Positions 48,060 through 57,124 of a DNA stretch of 64,000 nt are shown one piece after another. This stretch comes from Lucifuga dentata (lineage: Eukaryota > Chordata > Actinopteri > Ophidiiformes > Bythitidae). The translations under genes and the position numbers were made by a program. The stretch is from assembly GCA_014773175.1 (NCBI GenBank), contig VXCM01001470.1, forward strand, positions 312,724-376,723, given 5' to 3'. Position 1 is the first letter of the stretch, and the number at the start of each line of letters is the position of its first letter. Under the pieces are notes generated by a model. It was not told the origin of the DNA and ran no database searches. It saw nothing but the letters and a program-made list of their open reading frames with translations.

Positions 48060-49937
48060 CTATGTGTGTTTGTTGACACAGTTTAATTACAGGCAGATTA
48101 TCCTCTGCAATACATCGAGTTTAGAGAGGCATTAATGTCAATGTCTGAATTTGTGGTATTGTGAGGCAGGACATTGAATGCCTCTTTAAAAGGTGTGTTG
48201 GCAGCATTATAGGATGTGATAGAACTGTGGTGTGTATGTGTGTGTCTGTGTGTGTATCAGGGTTAAACCTGGCTGGAGGCCAGCTGTGGGATTGGCTTTA
48301 TTGCTGTAAGTTGGGGACCAGGGAGACTCGGCACAGAGATGAATGGTCATTTAAATTGTAAAGACACGTACACGGAGGAAAAGGAGAGAACAGAAACAGA
48401 TGAATCTCTGCTGAGTCAGCAAAAACCAGCAGATGTCTGCACGAGGTGTTTGAGGAGCTAAATGTAGGAGTCAGAGGACCAGGACACATCAGGTGAGGAA
48501 AGGGAAACTTCATTTCTGCAGTGAGATTATCTGAGTGCGCGCACACACACACACACCCCCCACACAGAGAGCGGGCTGCTGGCCAGGAAAGGTGAATAAG
48601 GACAGTGTTTGACATTCATACTGTGACAGATAGTTGAGAAATGCAGAAACTGGCTTTTCTCTCTGCAGCCACAATTTCTCAAACACTTCTGAACTGCCTA
48701 TAGCAATTGAATCAGAATTGTTAGAATGTATTATTATTCCAATGATAAAAGTTGTGATTAGAGTGTTGAAGTATCTGAAATCATCATCATCCCAACAATC
48801 ACTTTAGCATTGGCTAGAAGGAGCCGCAATGACGCGCATATGAAGGCATCACACATTGAATACGTTGTGACTGAAAAGGACATGAAGTCTACAAACAGGG
48901 CAAAGTGGAGGATTTTATGAGCTAATAATAATCATCATTTTAAAAAAAATATATATATATACGATAATAATCATATTCTGAAGTAAAAATCAGTAAAGTT
49001 AGAGTCAGTTGTCAGGTGGTGAGGTAGCCTGTAGAAAGCGTTTATCTTGTATGAGGCTTCAGCCCGTTTCCCTGATAAAATCAATGCTTTGTTCCAGGCG
49101 TCCTGCATTTTTGTCTCACATAATTTGTCTTCCAAAAAGGCGTGGTAATTGCTCACAATCATTATTTTTAATCATTTAATTTTGTTTGCTCATTTGCTAA
49201 GTAGCAACAGGTATATCTGAGCAGCAGTTTGATTGACAAAATTATATGTAATTAATGAGTTGATGGGACGTAATTTTTTATTTGTCTTCTAGATAGCTAA
49301 TGTTTTTTTTTTTTAAATAAAGCTTTCATCGAAAGAATGAAAAGCATGTATTTTATATTTTATACATTTAATGATAAATTGATTATTGATCATTAAGGTG
49401 TTCTGATGATTCGGTTAAGGAAATTTCTTTAAAAATTTGTATTGTTCTCTTACTGCTTTTCTCGGCAAATTAAGACTTGGAGTTTGAACAGTTTGTAGAT
49501 GTGTAACGACTTTCATTTGGCTCATTTTCTCCTAATATAAAAAAAAATCTGCCTCTTATGCTGCCTTATTTTCATTTATTTTTTGTTATACTGTCATTCT
49601 CTTGTTCAGTCTCTCTCATTGCGAAGGGCAGGCACATGCAGAATTATGTCCAGCGTGTACCTATGCTTCATGGTTAGTTTCCTGCTCATACTGTACGTGG
49701 AAGGCTCTCTCTGTTTTTGTTACTTTACCTGAAGTTTCTCTCTCTCTGTGCAGCTATCTGGAGGACGCTGTGATGAATCTGGACCACGGCGACCCACTGA
49801 CCCGAGACCACATGGCTGCCATTCTAGCCCAGGTCAGACCGAAGCTCTTTGCCTTCCTGCAGCAAGACCCGCACAGCCCCATCAGCAAGCGGGCGCGGCG
49901 CCTCATGATGATGCTGCAGGGTCTCGTCAACCACTAG
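17098..49937 (+). CDS. edc4: Enhancer of mRNA-decapping protein 4 (Ge-1/Hedls), 30 coding exons, 1388 aa
   Basis: Exons: 17098-17185, 18051-18210, 20015-20126, 21422-21521, 23860-24049, 24413-24560, 25173-25277, 25681-25793, 25928-26011, 26134-26229, 26977-27076, 27840-28020, 28230-28296, 28418-28509, 29429-29610, 30294-30373, 32626-32755, 32856-33151, 33310-33531, 34559-34657, 35144-35287, 36974-37010, 37522-37669, 38116-38271, 39322-39437, 39653-39818, 41207-41393, 42840-43059, 44017-44180, 49754-49937 (TAG). The total of 4167 nt closes in frame; human EDC4 has about 1400 aa. EDC4 is a P-body scaffold that brings DCP1A and DCP2 together and stimulates cap removal. N-terminus (IDIEGATQHLRDILKLDR), WD40 region (about 121-545), Ser-rich linker (about 546-930), coiled coils and a helical C-terminus align with human EDC4 throughout. 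Weak donors: exon 5 (CT/GTATCC), exon 11 (AAG/GTCGGC), exon 23 (AAC/GTATCC). Exons 23 and 29 overlap duplicated assembly joints. Confidence 0.96.
20741..21355 (+). mobile_element. Long-TIR non-autonomous DNA element, copy 1 (edc4 intron 3)
   Basis: The ends read TAAAGGACCATACC... and ...GGTATAGTCCTTTA and continue as inverted repeats for about 80 bases (left ATATTCAATTTTCATACACG, right complement near 21300). Three more copies lie in this window (22941, 33694, 57259). No transposase frame is present. Because the ends are themselves TTTAAA-like, the target duplication (TA or TTAA) cannot be decided. The interior marker GAAAGATTAAGAGAT is on the + strand. Confidence 0.8.
21603..22003. mobile_element. 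Mariner/pogo-like MITE flanked by TA
   Basis: Terminal inverted repeats CAGGCAGTCCCC (left) and GGGGACTGCCTG (right) are each bordered by TA (21601-21602 and 22004-22005), the target duplication of the Tc1/mariner superfamily. Subterminal repeats TTCGTAAGT recur in both arms. At 401 bases it carries no transposase, so it is non-autonomous. It lies in edc4 intron 4. Confidence 0.8.
22941..23558 (+). mobile_element. Long-TIR non-autonomous DNA element, copy 2 (edc4 intron 4)
   Basis: Same family and orientation as the copy at 20741. Ends read TTAAAGGACCATACC and GGTAAGGTCCTTTAA. It contains a false internal duplication at 23341-23475 around a single N (23408), so its true length is about 550 bases. 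Confidence 0.8.
23341..23475. other. Assembly joint: 67-bp duplication around N (23408)
   Basis: The 67 bases at 23341-23407 recur exactly at 23409-23475, separated by one N. Copy 1 of the same element has this sequence only once, which supports an unmerged contig overlap. Confidence 0.85.
24260..24306 (+). repeat. Short dispersed repeat, copy A (edc4 intron 5)
   Basis: A 47-base block beginning AAAGAGTTCTGTGAAACCAT is found again at 29259-29305 with few changes. The flanks are unrelated. I do not recognise the family. Confidence 0.6.
25311..25329. other. Assembly gap (19 N) in edc4 intron 7
   Basis: A run of 19 undetermined bases just after a poly-A stretch and before poly-G. It is intronic and does not touch a coding exon. 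Confidence 0.95.
25490..25560 (+). repeat. Tandem duplication in edc4 intron 7
   Basis: The block TTTCTTGAATGGAAAAACTT appears twice about 42 bases apart (near 25500 and 25540), each copy preceded by an A-rich run. Confidence 0.75.
25576..25614. other. Perfect 17-bp hairpin 66 bases before edc4 exon 8
   Basis: GTATTTTCAGTGTTTCC (25576-25592) is followed by a 5-base loop and its exact complement (25598-25614). It lies in the terminal part of intron 7. The stem is too short for a typical miRNA precursor. It could be a MITE footprint or a structure that influences splicing. Confidence 0.7.
29259..29305 (+). repeat. Short dispersed repeat, copy B (edc4 intron 14)
   Basis: Second copy of the 47-base block at 24260-24306, in the same orientation. 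It lies 124 bases before edc4 exon 15. Confidence 0.6.
29423..29428 (+). promoter_or_regulatory. edc4: Tandem NAGNAG 3' splice acceptor of edc4 exon 15
   Basis: The acceptor reads CAGCAG directly before GTTTTGC. Use of either AG keeps the frame and adds or drops a single Ala codon (G/CA). Tandem acceptors of this kind often give both forms. Confidence 0.6.
30510..32305 (-). mobile_element. LINE retrotransposon fragment (reverse transcriptase), antisense in edc4 intron 16
   Basis: Read on the minus strand, broken frames show non-LTR reverse transcriptase blocks in order: KKSPGPDLIGG-like and WKDSVVVPV (about 32000-31840), GSPQGCVLSPLLFSLYTND (about 31450), the FADDSV catalytic motif (Tyr replaced by Phe; about 31370) and QYKYVGTILDDKL (about 31090). 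The 3' end near 30520 is a short UTR with CAATAAAG. It is 5'-truncated (no endonuclease seen), with stops and frameshifts. The clade is probably in the CR1/L2/Rex1/Jockey group, but I cannot fix it by eye. Confidence 0.8.
31250..31382. other. Assembly joint: 66-bp duplication around N (31316)
   Basis: 31250-31315 recurs exactly at 31317-31382 with one N between. The duplication falls inside the LINE reverse transcriptase and repeats the catalytic region artificially. Confidence 0.85.
33694..34317 (-). mobile_element. Long-TIR non-autonomous DNA element, copy 3 (edc4 intron 19)
   Basis: Ends read TTTAAAGGACCATACC and GGTATGGTCCTTTAAA. The interior is reversed relative to the copies at 20741 and 22941 (ATCTCTTAATCTTTC on the + strand). 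It contains a false 65-bp duplication around N (34130). Confidence 0.8.
34065..34195. other. Assembly joint: 65-bp duplication around N (34130)
   Basis: 34065-34129 recurs exactly at 34131-34195. It lies within the TIR element in edc4 intron 19. Confidence 0.85.
37654..37786. other. Assembly joint: 66-bp duplication around N (37720), overlapping the end of edc4 exon 23
   Basis: 37654-37719 recurs exactly at 37721-37786. The first copy contains the last 16 coding bases of exon 23 and its donor, so a decoy exon end and donor (37736/37737) are created downstream. This can mislead gene predictors. Confidence 0.85.
42294..42662 (-). mobile_element. tRNA-derived SINE with GGATG tail
   Basis: On the minus strand the element starts with a tRNA-like head: a box A-like stretch (complement of 42639-42654) and a box B-like GGTTCGATTCC (complement of 42600-42610). 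A conserved body follows, and it ends in ...AAAATGGATGGATGGATG (complement of 42294-42312). This is the common fish SINE architecture. It lies in edc4 intron 27. It is not a tRNA gene: there is no cloverleaf after the head. Confidence 0.8.
44154..44286. other. Assembly joint: 66-bp duplication around N (44220), overlapping the end of edc4 exon 29
   Basis: 44154-44219 recurs exactly at 44221-44286. The last 27 coding bases of exon 29 and its donor appear twice (donors after 44180 and 44247). The upstream donor is contiguous with the full exon and was used here. Confidence 0.85.
44705..45231 (+). mobile_element. Internally deleted Tc1-like transposon flanked by TA
   Basis: Inverted ends CACTGCCTGGCCAAAAAAAA (left) and the complement of GGCCGGGCAGTG (right) are bordered by TA (44703-44704 and 45232-45233), the Tc1/mariner signature. 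A full-length Tc1 is about 1.2-1.6 kb, so most of the transposase has been lost. It lies in edc4 intron 29. Confidence 0.88.
44866..45201 (+). pseudogene. Tc1 transposase remnant: N-terminal DNA-binding part joined in frame to the C-terminal end, 111 aa
   Basis: The frame starts at an ATG in the usual place and encodes a helix-turn-helix, paired-like N-terminus (about 1-55; FQKGQIIGLHQAKKTTKEIA). At about residue 60 it changes directly into the typical C-terminal segment of Tc1 transposases (LTRSG-like junction, then DINVVTLHKLIEMMPWQMR, ending GGPTKY and stop). The whole DDE catalytic core is missing, so it cannot transpose. The deletion kept the reading frame, and no stop has arisen since. 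Such DNA-binding fragments can in principle compete for transposon ends; that is inference. Confidence 0.8.
45908..46418 (+). mobile_element. Rex3/RTE-like LINE 3' end nested in the MITE, with 15-bp target duplication
   Basis: The insert (45923-46403) shows the characteristic 3' end of fish RTE/Rex3 elements (GGACTCGGAGTAGAGCCGCT, GGAAGACCCAGGACACGCTG) and finishes in GGATAAGCGGAAGATAATGGATGG repeats. It is flanked by a perfect 15-bp direct repeat, ACAGATTATGAAAGG, at 45908-45922 and 46404-46418. It is heavily 5'-truncated. Confidence 0.82.
46005..46139. other. Assembly joint: 67-bp duplication around N (46072)
   Basis: 46005-46071 recurs exactly at 46073-46139, inside the Rex3-like LINE fragment. 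Confidence 0.85.
48021..48058 (+). repeat. (TG)19 microsatellite in edc4 intron 29
   Basis: Pure TG dinucleotide run of 19 units. Confidence 0.95.
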
Positions 49938-50926
49938 TTTTTCATTTAATGGCTGGAACAGAAGAGGAAGTTTCCTCTAAAGGATGCTATTCATATGTTA
50001 AAATGTATGTTTCTGTAAGTTTTTTTTTTTTTTTTTTTTNTTTTTTTTTTTTTTTTTTTGAGGAAGAAGGGATCGCTGGTATGCATATAGGACAACTTCA
50101 CTCTCCTTTGAGAAGTTTCTTGCTTGTTGAGCCGTGGCGGTGCGATGATGGCATCACCGTGGCTCCACCAGAGAGGCTGAAAGATGTTGGAGCTCAAGCT
50201 GGAAGTAAGTGAAGGAGTGGCAGCCATGACCTTTGAGGGGATGTAAGGGAGGTGAAAGGTCCTTAATAACTCAGTTCCAGATGGCTCAATTTGTTTGAGA
50301 ACACCTCTTTAGCCCTCCTGTTTTTTCCATTTCCCCCCCGATCCTTCTGTTTTTCTCAATTTTTTTGCCGTTACTGCACCAATAAACCGTCAAGTTAGAA
50401 GGTAGAAACTTCTTTTTTTTTTTTTTTTTTTTTTNTTTTTTTTTTTTTGGACATACTGCAGTGTAAGACAGTAATGGTCTGGACAGAAAGATCGATCCTG
50501 ATTTCTATTATGGAGACTTATAAGTTCACTGCAGATTCTCCCGGACCTCTTTGTTCTCAAGAGGCATTCTGCTCGTCTCTCATCCATTTATCCCCGTCAC
50601 GAAGCAAAGGACTGTCTCAGGAAAGACAGTCAGGAAGCCTAGAATTTTCTGCCCATTTTGTCTGCCTGTCCACCAGTGAAGACGGACAATACTGATGCTC
50701 CTTCGTCGTCACACCACCAAAGTGTCCAAAAGACATGAAGAATCAGCTGAGCAGCTCCACACAACCAAACGCTGCTGTCCATTTAGTTCCACTTGCGTTC
50801 CTCTGACCCGCCTGTCAAAAACGCAAAACCGTACGAGTTGTGATGCGGCCATTGCTTCTGCTCACATTCGACACGAGTGCCGTCCTGTTCAGAGGCAAAA
50901 ACAAATCCATAAGAAACAAAAGTACA

Positions 50927-50969
<43 letters not shown>

Positions 50970-51650
50970 NNNNNNAAGAATGATAATGAATAGAATTATC
51001 TCTTTCGCCTCAAAAATGTCACCTTTTATGCTGGCCTTAAGAGAAGACGGGAGGCTTCGAGACCACGTTTGCTGCAGACCAACCAAGAATTCAGTCGCAG
51101 TAGGATTGTTTTTCCTTCAGTTTTCTTCTTTCAAACGTTGTAACTGGCAACCACAAACCATGTAACATCTTCATCTACTTTGTTTTTGGTAGCATATTTC
51201 TTTTCAGATATTTCAACAGGTTGTAGGTCAGCTGGCCAAACTGTTTCCACAAGGTTCCACACGGTGAATGGCTGACGTGAAAGTTGATAGAATTTCTTTC
51301 TGCTGTTGAAGCAACCAAGATAAAAAGAAAACTGAGACCTTTTCTAGCTGACTTTGTTTTCAGATTACATTGTAATGAGGGTTTCTAAAAGATGAGAAAT
51401 AACTACAAAAATATTATTGACATGTAAGAAATACTTGCAAGGCTAAAGATCAGGATTTTCCTTTAAAATCAAACAGGTTGCCAGCCGTCCATTTGTACAG
51501 CTCTGTACTGTAAACATCAATCCGTTGTTTTCTTTTGTATGTTGGTCCCTTTTTTAATATATATTTAGACTTTATACATTTAAGACTTGTATACTTGTTC
51601 AAGAGTTGTCAGTTATAATACTTAATAAAACACTTCATTAACATAAATAT
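49938..51650 (+). other. edc4: edc4 3'UTR
   Basis: Non-coding stretch from the stop codon to the distal AATAAA (51624-51629). A proximal AATAAA (50381-50386) could give a short form. It contains three homopolymer joints with N (50040, 50435, 50970-50975). No further gene is seen in it. Confidence 0.7.
51624..51629 (+). terminator. edc4: edc4 distal polyadenylation signal (AATAAA)
   Basis: Canonical hexamer about 1.69 kb after the edc4 stop, with T-rich sequence downstream. A second hexamer lies at 50381. Confidence 0.6.
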
Positions 51651-51908
51651 TGTTACCGATGCTTTTATTTAACTAGGATATTCCAAGTGGTTTATAAGCC
51701 TAACTTGCATCTGTGGGCCTGTAGGGGGCAGCACTTCATTAAACTGCAAATATACAGCTTGTCATGAATCTTTAGTAGATACAGTATTCCTGTTCAGTTT
51801 CTAACTACAAGCAGATATTTAAAGCTTTGGGTTGTAAATGTTCATATGATTGTTGTCTGCAGCCAAATCACAAACGCTGTTTAATTGCAAATGTGGCAAA
51901 TTGTAAAT

Positions 51909-52043
51909 TACATTTCTTTCAATCACATCTGAAAGGGTTTAGAATCCATTAAGTTGAGTTTGTCTAGCAAATGTTNTACATTTCTTTCAATCACATCTGA
52001 AAGGGTTTAGAATCCATTAAGTTGAGTTTGTCTAGCAAATGTT
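51909..52043. other. Assembly joint: 67-bp duplication around N (51976)
   Basis: 51909-51975 recurs exactly at 51977-52043, just downstream of edc4. Confidence 0.85.
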
Positions 52044-53170
52044 ATTTGTTATTTGTTCTTATTGTTTTATACTCATGGTCGTTTAATCCACTTGATCCTT
52101 TAGACGGCCTGTAATTTAAAAGCTTTAACCCGTCCTTTCTGCAGTGCATTTCACTTGTGCAAGGATTGATGTCATATTAAAGTAATTAAGGCTCTAACAT
52201 ATGACTTGTGTTTTAGTTTGCAAACAAGACAACAGATCAGGTGAGATATGTGAACATTAATGTCACTGTAAAGTAAAATAAAGAAAGTTTTGACTACTCT
52301 TGAGTTTCAGCTGCTGCTTGTTGCCCTCAGAATGGAGGGCTCAGGTTGTTGGTTCTGCTCTTTTCTTTTTCTTCTTTTTTTTTTAATAGTAGATGACTTG
52401 GTGTTGTTCATTTCCAGCAGACCTACGCTGAACTATTCTAACATGAGCCGTGATGCCCAACTTCATAACCATTTTTCATTCCCCTCTCTAATGTGGGGGG
52501 GATGTAAAGTCAGCAACGGATGAGATAAGGTCATCCCATCTTGAATAATAATCGCTCATTGTATCAGAATATTGTGAAATATGTTTTCTCCTTATTGAAA
52601 TTCTAGAATATCAAACTGTATGTCATGAGGGGGTTGAGAGTCTGCAGCTTTTCAGTCCAACCGAACACCAGCTGATTGCAGCGATCAGCGGCTGTTGAAG
52701 CAGAGGACGAGCTGCTATGAATTCAGCTTTGTTTGTAAATCTGCATTCTGCCAGAGTTTGAGATGTCTGATGTAAAAAGTCTTTTATAAAAGCTCTCTTA
52801 ACTGAAAAATGTTTTCATAAGTGTCAAAAATCTTGCAAAAAAATGCTGCAGTACTTTTTTTTTTAAGTACAAGGCAGATTTTTTTTTTTTTTTAAGTACA
52901 AGGCAGATTTCCATTATGTGCATTTCCTTCTGCTTGGATGGTTGTTAATATTTTGCAGTTTGTTTTATCCCAAAAATTTCAGTTTATTGTGTAAAACCCC
53001 ATTGTAAACCCTGTGAGATTTTAAATGCTGTGGTTCTGGTCTAAGTTTCATTTGAGCTTCTTCCTCAATGTTGTAGGCCTCAAACTGTGGTGCGAGTACC
53101 ACCAGTGGTACTTGGAGCGTCCCCTGCTGGTAAACCAAATGTCGCCAGAAATTTATGGAGAGAATCGCCC

Positions 53171-53424
53171 ATCCGTTCTCTGAATCTGCTTATCAGAGTC
53201 ACAGGGACTGGAGCCTGATTTGGCATGAGGCACTTGGCAGGAGACAGGGTACAACCTGGACATGTCTCTGATTCTTCACAGGGGAAACGGAGAGACCGTT
53301 TCCTGCTGTGGGAGGAAACCCACGCAGACCCAGGGAGAAACTCCACACAAGAAATGCCCTTGTCAGATTCAAACCCAGGACCTTGCTGTGAGGCAACAGT
53401 GCTCAACACCAATCGGCCATGCCA
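53171..53424 (-). mobile_element. Diverged copy of the tRNA-derived SINE
   Basis: It shares the body of the SINE at 42294 in the same minus orientation (complement of GGAAACCCACGCAGACCCAG, and a head near TTGCTGTGAGGCAACAGTGC), but with many changes and deletions. The box B region is degraded, and there is no clean GGATG tail. Confidence 0.7.
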
Positions 53425-54045
53425 GAGAATCTAAATCTGAAATTCTGTGATTATGGTAAATTATTCACAAATAAAACGGTTTTCATTTGACGTGAAGTGG
53501 CTTAAGTTCAGAGAAAAGTAGGAGTGAAGGGAATCAGACATGCAGGTGTGAGATTTTTCTGTGATTTTTTTTCAGCCTTGATTTGCTTTTGGCACCAACG
53601 TGACAAATTACAGCATTTTGTTGGTCTTTTCAGAACACTCAGCAGCAGCGTTTCCTGATAGAAATCCGCAGGTTTGCTCATGGGAACTGCAGCAACTGGT
53701 TCAAGATTTGAGCCAGAATCCCTCCTCTTTAGCCATCATATCCATCCATCCATCCTGCCACAGTTTGCTCCAGCAGCGCTCCTCCTGTGCAGCTCCTCTG
53801 GGAGTTGCTGAGCTGCTGTAGACCGTCCTCCTCCTCCTCGGACGCACCCTCCCCTTCAGGAGCGGAGGAGCGCACGGCGGATCCTCACACTGAAGTACAG
53901 AGCTGCTTCACTATCACACCAGGAAAACTGTTCATCCTGAAGGAGGAACAGAAGCTGGACTGCGGGCTGCTTTCTTGGTCAAACTTGGGGGGGGGATTCT
54001 GGTGCAAACTTTAGACGTGAGGTCGGAGGACAAATCCGGGTCAGC

Positions 54046-54103
54046 ATGGCATCCCTGATCAACTCTGCCTGCCTCCTCTTCTTGCCTGTTGCTCTGCATC
54101 TGA
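54046..54103 (+). CDS. Candidate first coding exon: signal peptide of a secreted/anchored protein (partial; possibly neuritin-like nrn1l)
   Basis: The ATG has a strong context (A at -3, G at +4) after a GC-rich leader without TATA (about 53760-54045). It encodes a typical signal sequence (MASLINSACLLFLPVALHL) that runs into a good donor (CTGA/GTAAGT) in phase 1. By position, directly downstream of edc4 on the same strand, the human counterpart would be NRN1L, a GPI-anchored neuritin relative whose first exon is also short. No exon with the neuritin cysteine pattern was found before 64000, so the rest may lie beyond the window or the gene may be something else (for example an Ig-type protein, whose signal exon also ends in phase 1). 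Confidence 0.5.
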
Positions 54104-54945
54104 GTAAGTACCGAAAATATCAAAATGAGTCCGGTTAAAGTTGGATTTCTGAACGATGCGTAACTTGACCTGCGGTAGAGGTGAGGATTTGGCAAAGGAA
54201 ATGGGTTAGAGAAGAGTTTTGGCGCGGAGTCACCATGCGTAACCGGGCACAGAGCTGGATCTGGACTGAAGCTGGAGTATTTAGACGATTTAGGCATCAT
54301 CATCATCCTCATCCTTTACCTTTCCGCGTTTATCTCCAGCATCAGGCGGAACTTGTGCCGCTGCTGCAGCAAAGAGGCTCAGCATCCAATAAGTACAAGT
54401 GTGATAATAAAGGTTATGGATGCGCAAAGTGCGGCTGCGAGACTGTTTGCTTCCAGAGGTGGAGACCGGGTCGTTGTGGTGATTTTCACTCAGTGAGATC
54501 TGCCTGCGGCTCTTCTGGAGAAACATTTCTTTTCAGTTCAGTAGCTCGTGTACTGCAGCAGGCAGTAACTTATTTAATGAGCTGTTTTCCATTTTAATAC
54601 AACAAACCCTGGAAAAGGGAACGCTGAAGGTGTCAAATTTACAGCTTTTCTGGTGATTTAAGTTAATAAAACATGTTATTGGAGGACTGGAGTCTTTTTA
54701 TCTTGTGAGCTGAGCCCACATCCACTTCAAAGTAAATCATCATCATCATCATCACATAGTCAAAGTTCTGCTGCTGATGTCAAAGCTACCGTGAGGAGCA
54801 GGGTGTCGAGGGATTTCAACACTGTTCAAAACACACACGCATACACACACACAAACACCGATGGAAATAAATGATGAATGAATCGCATCTGTCCCCCTCC
54901 TCTGAGCAGCGCAGTCCCAGAAGGCTCTATTCAGCCTGAACCTCT

Positions 54946-54973
54946 CTCTCTCTCTCTCTCTCTCNCCCCCCCC
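54946..54973 (+). repeat. (CT)n microsatellite joined to poly-C across N (54965)
   Basis: A CT run ends at a single N and continues as a C run. It is another low-complexity contig joint. Confidence 0.85.
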
Positions 54974-55624
54974 CTTCAAATTCACAAAGATCATAGTCAC
55001 TGCAGGTCTGCACACATATAGTCATTTTTCCTTCCTTCCTTCCTTCCTTCCGTCTTACCTCTCACATCTCTACAATCATTATTTCTCCATCACTCTTTTT
55101 ATTTTTTTCATGTTATATTTTCATCTACCTTTTATCTTCACGCTGCTGCTGCTCCTTTCATCCTCTCATTCTACTCCTTTCTCACTCATTTCTCTGCTTC
55201 CTCTGCTCCTTTCATCAGGGATTCACATATTGATAAATCAAGTTCTCTTGAGTGGGTGGGGTGTGATGTGATTTGACTTGACCTCTGGGAAGTGCAGTAT
55301 CAAAACATAACCAAAATGAAATAAGAAGAATCATGAAAGCAGAAATATCTGAATAAGAAACAGACATGACTAGAAAAGATGTGCCTGATGAAGTCTTAGT
55401 GGACATAACGAATGACTGTTTCTTCCATTTCTCAGCTTTGAGGTAGTATACAACTTTCTGTTAAAGAGCAATCTGCACATTAAATTTCCAAATGAAGTTA
55501 CACTTGGTGTGTCATGGAAATTACAGTTTCGACTGACTTACATCTGAACATATAATGATGTTGTTGCAGATCATTAAATATAGACTACTTTAAAAGCAAT
55601 AGGCTAGCGTTTCTAATGATCTCT

Positions 55625-56580
55625 TGCTGCATTAGACAGACCTCTGAACTCGGATTTTTCCCAGTTGGAAGTTCGGAACCGTTCCAGCCAAATGTAGGCC
55701 TAGCTAAACAAAAAAGCATGGTGAACACCAACAAATATTGTAAGATAAAATAAACTGAGTAATAAATGCTAACTAAAGTAGATTACAGGACTGTTTGGTT
55801 GTGTTGTTTTGCATTAATCTCAGTGGGTATTAAACATGCAGATAGGCCTAAGGAATATTCTGAAATTATTTACACTTACATTATTTACACTTATATCAAT
55901 AGAATAAAAGTTTTTTTTCCTTCATAAATATACTCAAGTATGAGTTAAAAGTATTCTGCAATAAAACTACTCAGTAAAGTACAATTTTGTNATACTCAAG
56001 TATGAGTTAAAAGTATTCTGCAATAAAACTACTCAGTAAAGTACAATTTTGTGAAAATTCCAATTTATGCATTCCGTTTTGGAAGGGTTACTACCCACCT
56101 CTGAAATCAGAATTTCTGACTTCAGACCTCAAGTCCCAGCCAAATGTAAACAAAAAACTTAACCTTTTTATTGACTAAACGCCAATAAAAGTGGTAAGAT
56201 GAAATAAACTTCATAATAAATGCTAACTAAAGTAAAATTAGACTACCTGACTGTTTGGTTGTGTTGTTTTACAATGATATTAATCACAGTATTAAACATT
56301 TGTGCAGATAATATTCTGAAATTATTTACACTTAGGTATCAATGGCAAACAGATAGTTAACTTGAAGATATATTTTTATTTCAGTGTCACGTAAGAAAAA
56401 ATTCTTTATTCGCCTGTTAGCTGATCATTTCCGTTCACATGGGCGCTGACATATTGAGTGACGTCATACTCGTGAAGTCGGGGTAGATCATTTTGGTCTG
56501 AGTTTCCAGCGCTGTTCCAACGCATTATTCCAAGTAGGAAGTCGGAAAAATCCGAGTTGTGAGGTCATCTGAATGCAGCA
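55625..56580. mobile_element. TIR element family B, copy 1 (about 0.96 kb)
   Basis: The left end TGCTGCATTAGACAGACCTC and the complement of the right end, TGCTGCATTCAGATGACCTC, are inverted repeats. They share an inner block CTCGGATTTTTCC. Both halves contain AATAAATGCTAACTAAAGTA and CTGTTTGGTTGTGTTGTTTT, so part of the interior is duplicated. An inverted-orientation copy begins at 63295. No transposase is present. It includes the false duplication around N (55991). Confidence 0.72.
55930..56052. other. Assembly joint: 61-bp duplication around N (55991)
   Basis: 55930-55990 recurs exactly at 55992-56052, inside TIR element family B. Confidence 0.82.
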
Positions 56581-56836
56581 TAATTAGTGACATACAGGCG
56601 CAGATTCCCCCCTCCCCCCCATTGACGCACGTGCTCCTTAATCAGGCTTAGTGCACTGAAAGTTTGATTTGATGAAGAAACCGGAGCGTCCGACATCTAG
56701 TTTACAAAGTTGTTAAGTAGGTTATGTTTCACTGCCAGTTTGTCAAACTCTCTTAAACTGTAATGAAGAAGAAGAATTATCGATGGAATTAAAATTGATA
56801 AATGGACTTCATGTATCAGCCCTCAGTGACCGGAGG

Positions 56837-56872
56837 ATGGACGTCACGTTAAGACTGTCTGCTCCGGTTTTG
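56837..56872 (+). CDS. Weak candidate for an alternative first exon (12 codons)
   Basis: An ATG with purine at -3 opens 12 codons (MDVTLRLSAPVL) that run into a strong donor (TTG/GTAAGT). It lies 2.8 kb after the signal-peptide exon. It could be an alternative first exon, a non-coding exon or chance. Its phase (0) differs from that of the exon at 54046 (phase 1), so the two would not share one downstream frame. Confidence 0.15.
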
Positions 56873-57094
56873 GTAAGTCATCTAAACTTTGCTGGCGTGC
56901 TTGTTTGTGTGTCAGATATGCTGTCTTGTTGTTTGTGACATCAAACAGCTTTTTGTAATTGCCTGGTTTTTAAATTCGTAGCTATGAAGGCTACAGGTGA
57001 CATATGAGCTGTTTGTTGTGTTTATCTGATGACGTCAGCGAAAGTTCACGCGCACATCCTGGTGATTAGTGAGTAAAAAGCTGGAGTCAGGCTA

Positions 57095-57124
57095 GTGTGT
57101 GTGTGTGTGCGCGCGCGCGTGTGT
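57095..57124 (+). repeat. (GT)n(GC)n(GT)n alternating purine-pyrimidine tract
   Basis: Thirty bases of uninterrupted alternating G/pyrimidine with a GC core, the classic composition for Z-DNA formation. Confidence 0.85.

Larger units (their letters stand above)
36974..49937 (+). other. edc4: edc4 exons 22-30: coiled coils and helical C-terminal domain
   Basis: Exons 23-27 encode heptad-like Leu/Gln/Glu-rich helices (LMLLRGQQRELVELRGQI, RRLERMLAESRNQQQQLQEQ). Exons 28-30 encode the most conserved C-terminal block (AVVTSSIMQAMRSAAGTPVP, NLVLYVCETID, YLEDAVMNLDHGDP). In the family this end mediates self-association and P-body targeting. The last exon is 5.5 kb away from exon 29. Confidence 0.85.
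51650..53620. other. Intergenic stretch; repeats, no gene seen
   Basis: AT-rich DNA between edc4 and the 54-kb exon. It holds the assembly joint at 51909-52043, a 26-30 bp tandem repeat with T runs (52855-52910) and an old SINE copy (53171-53424). No exon-like sequence was recognised on either strand. Confidence 0.6.
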
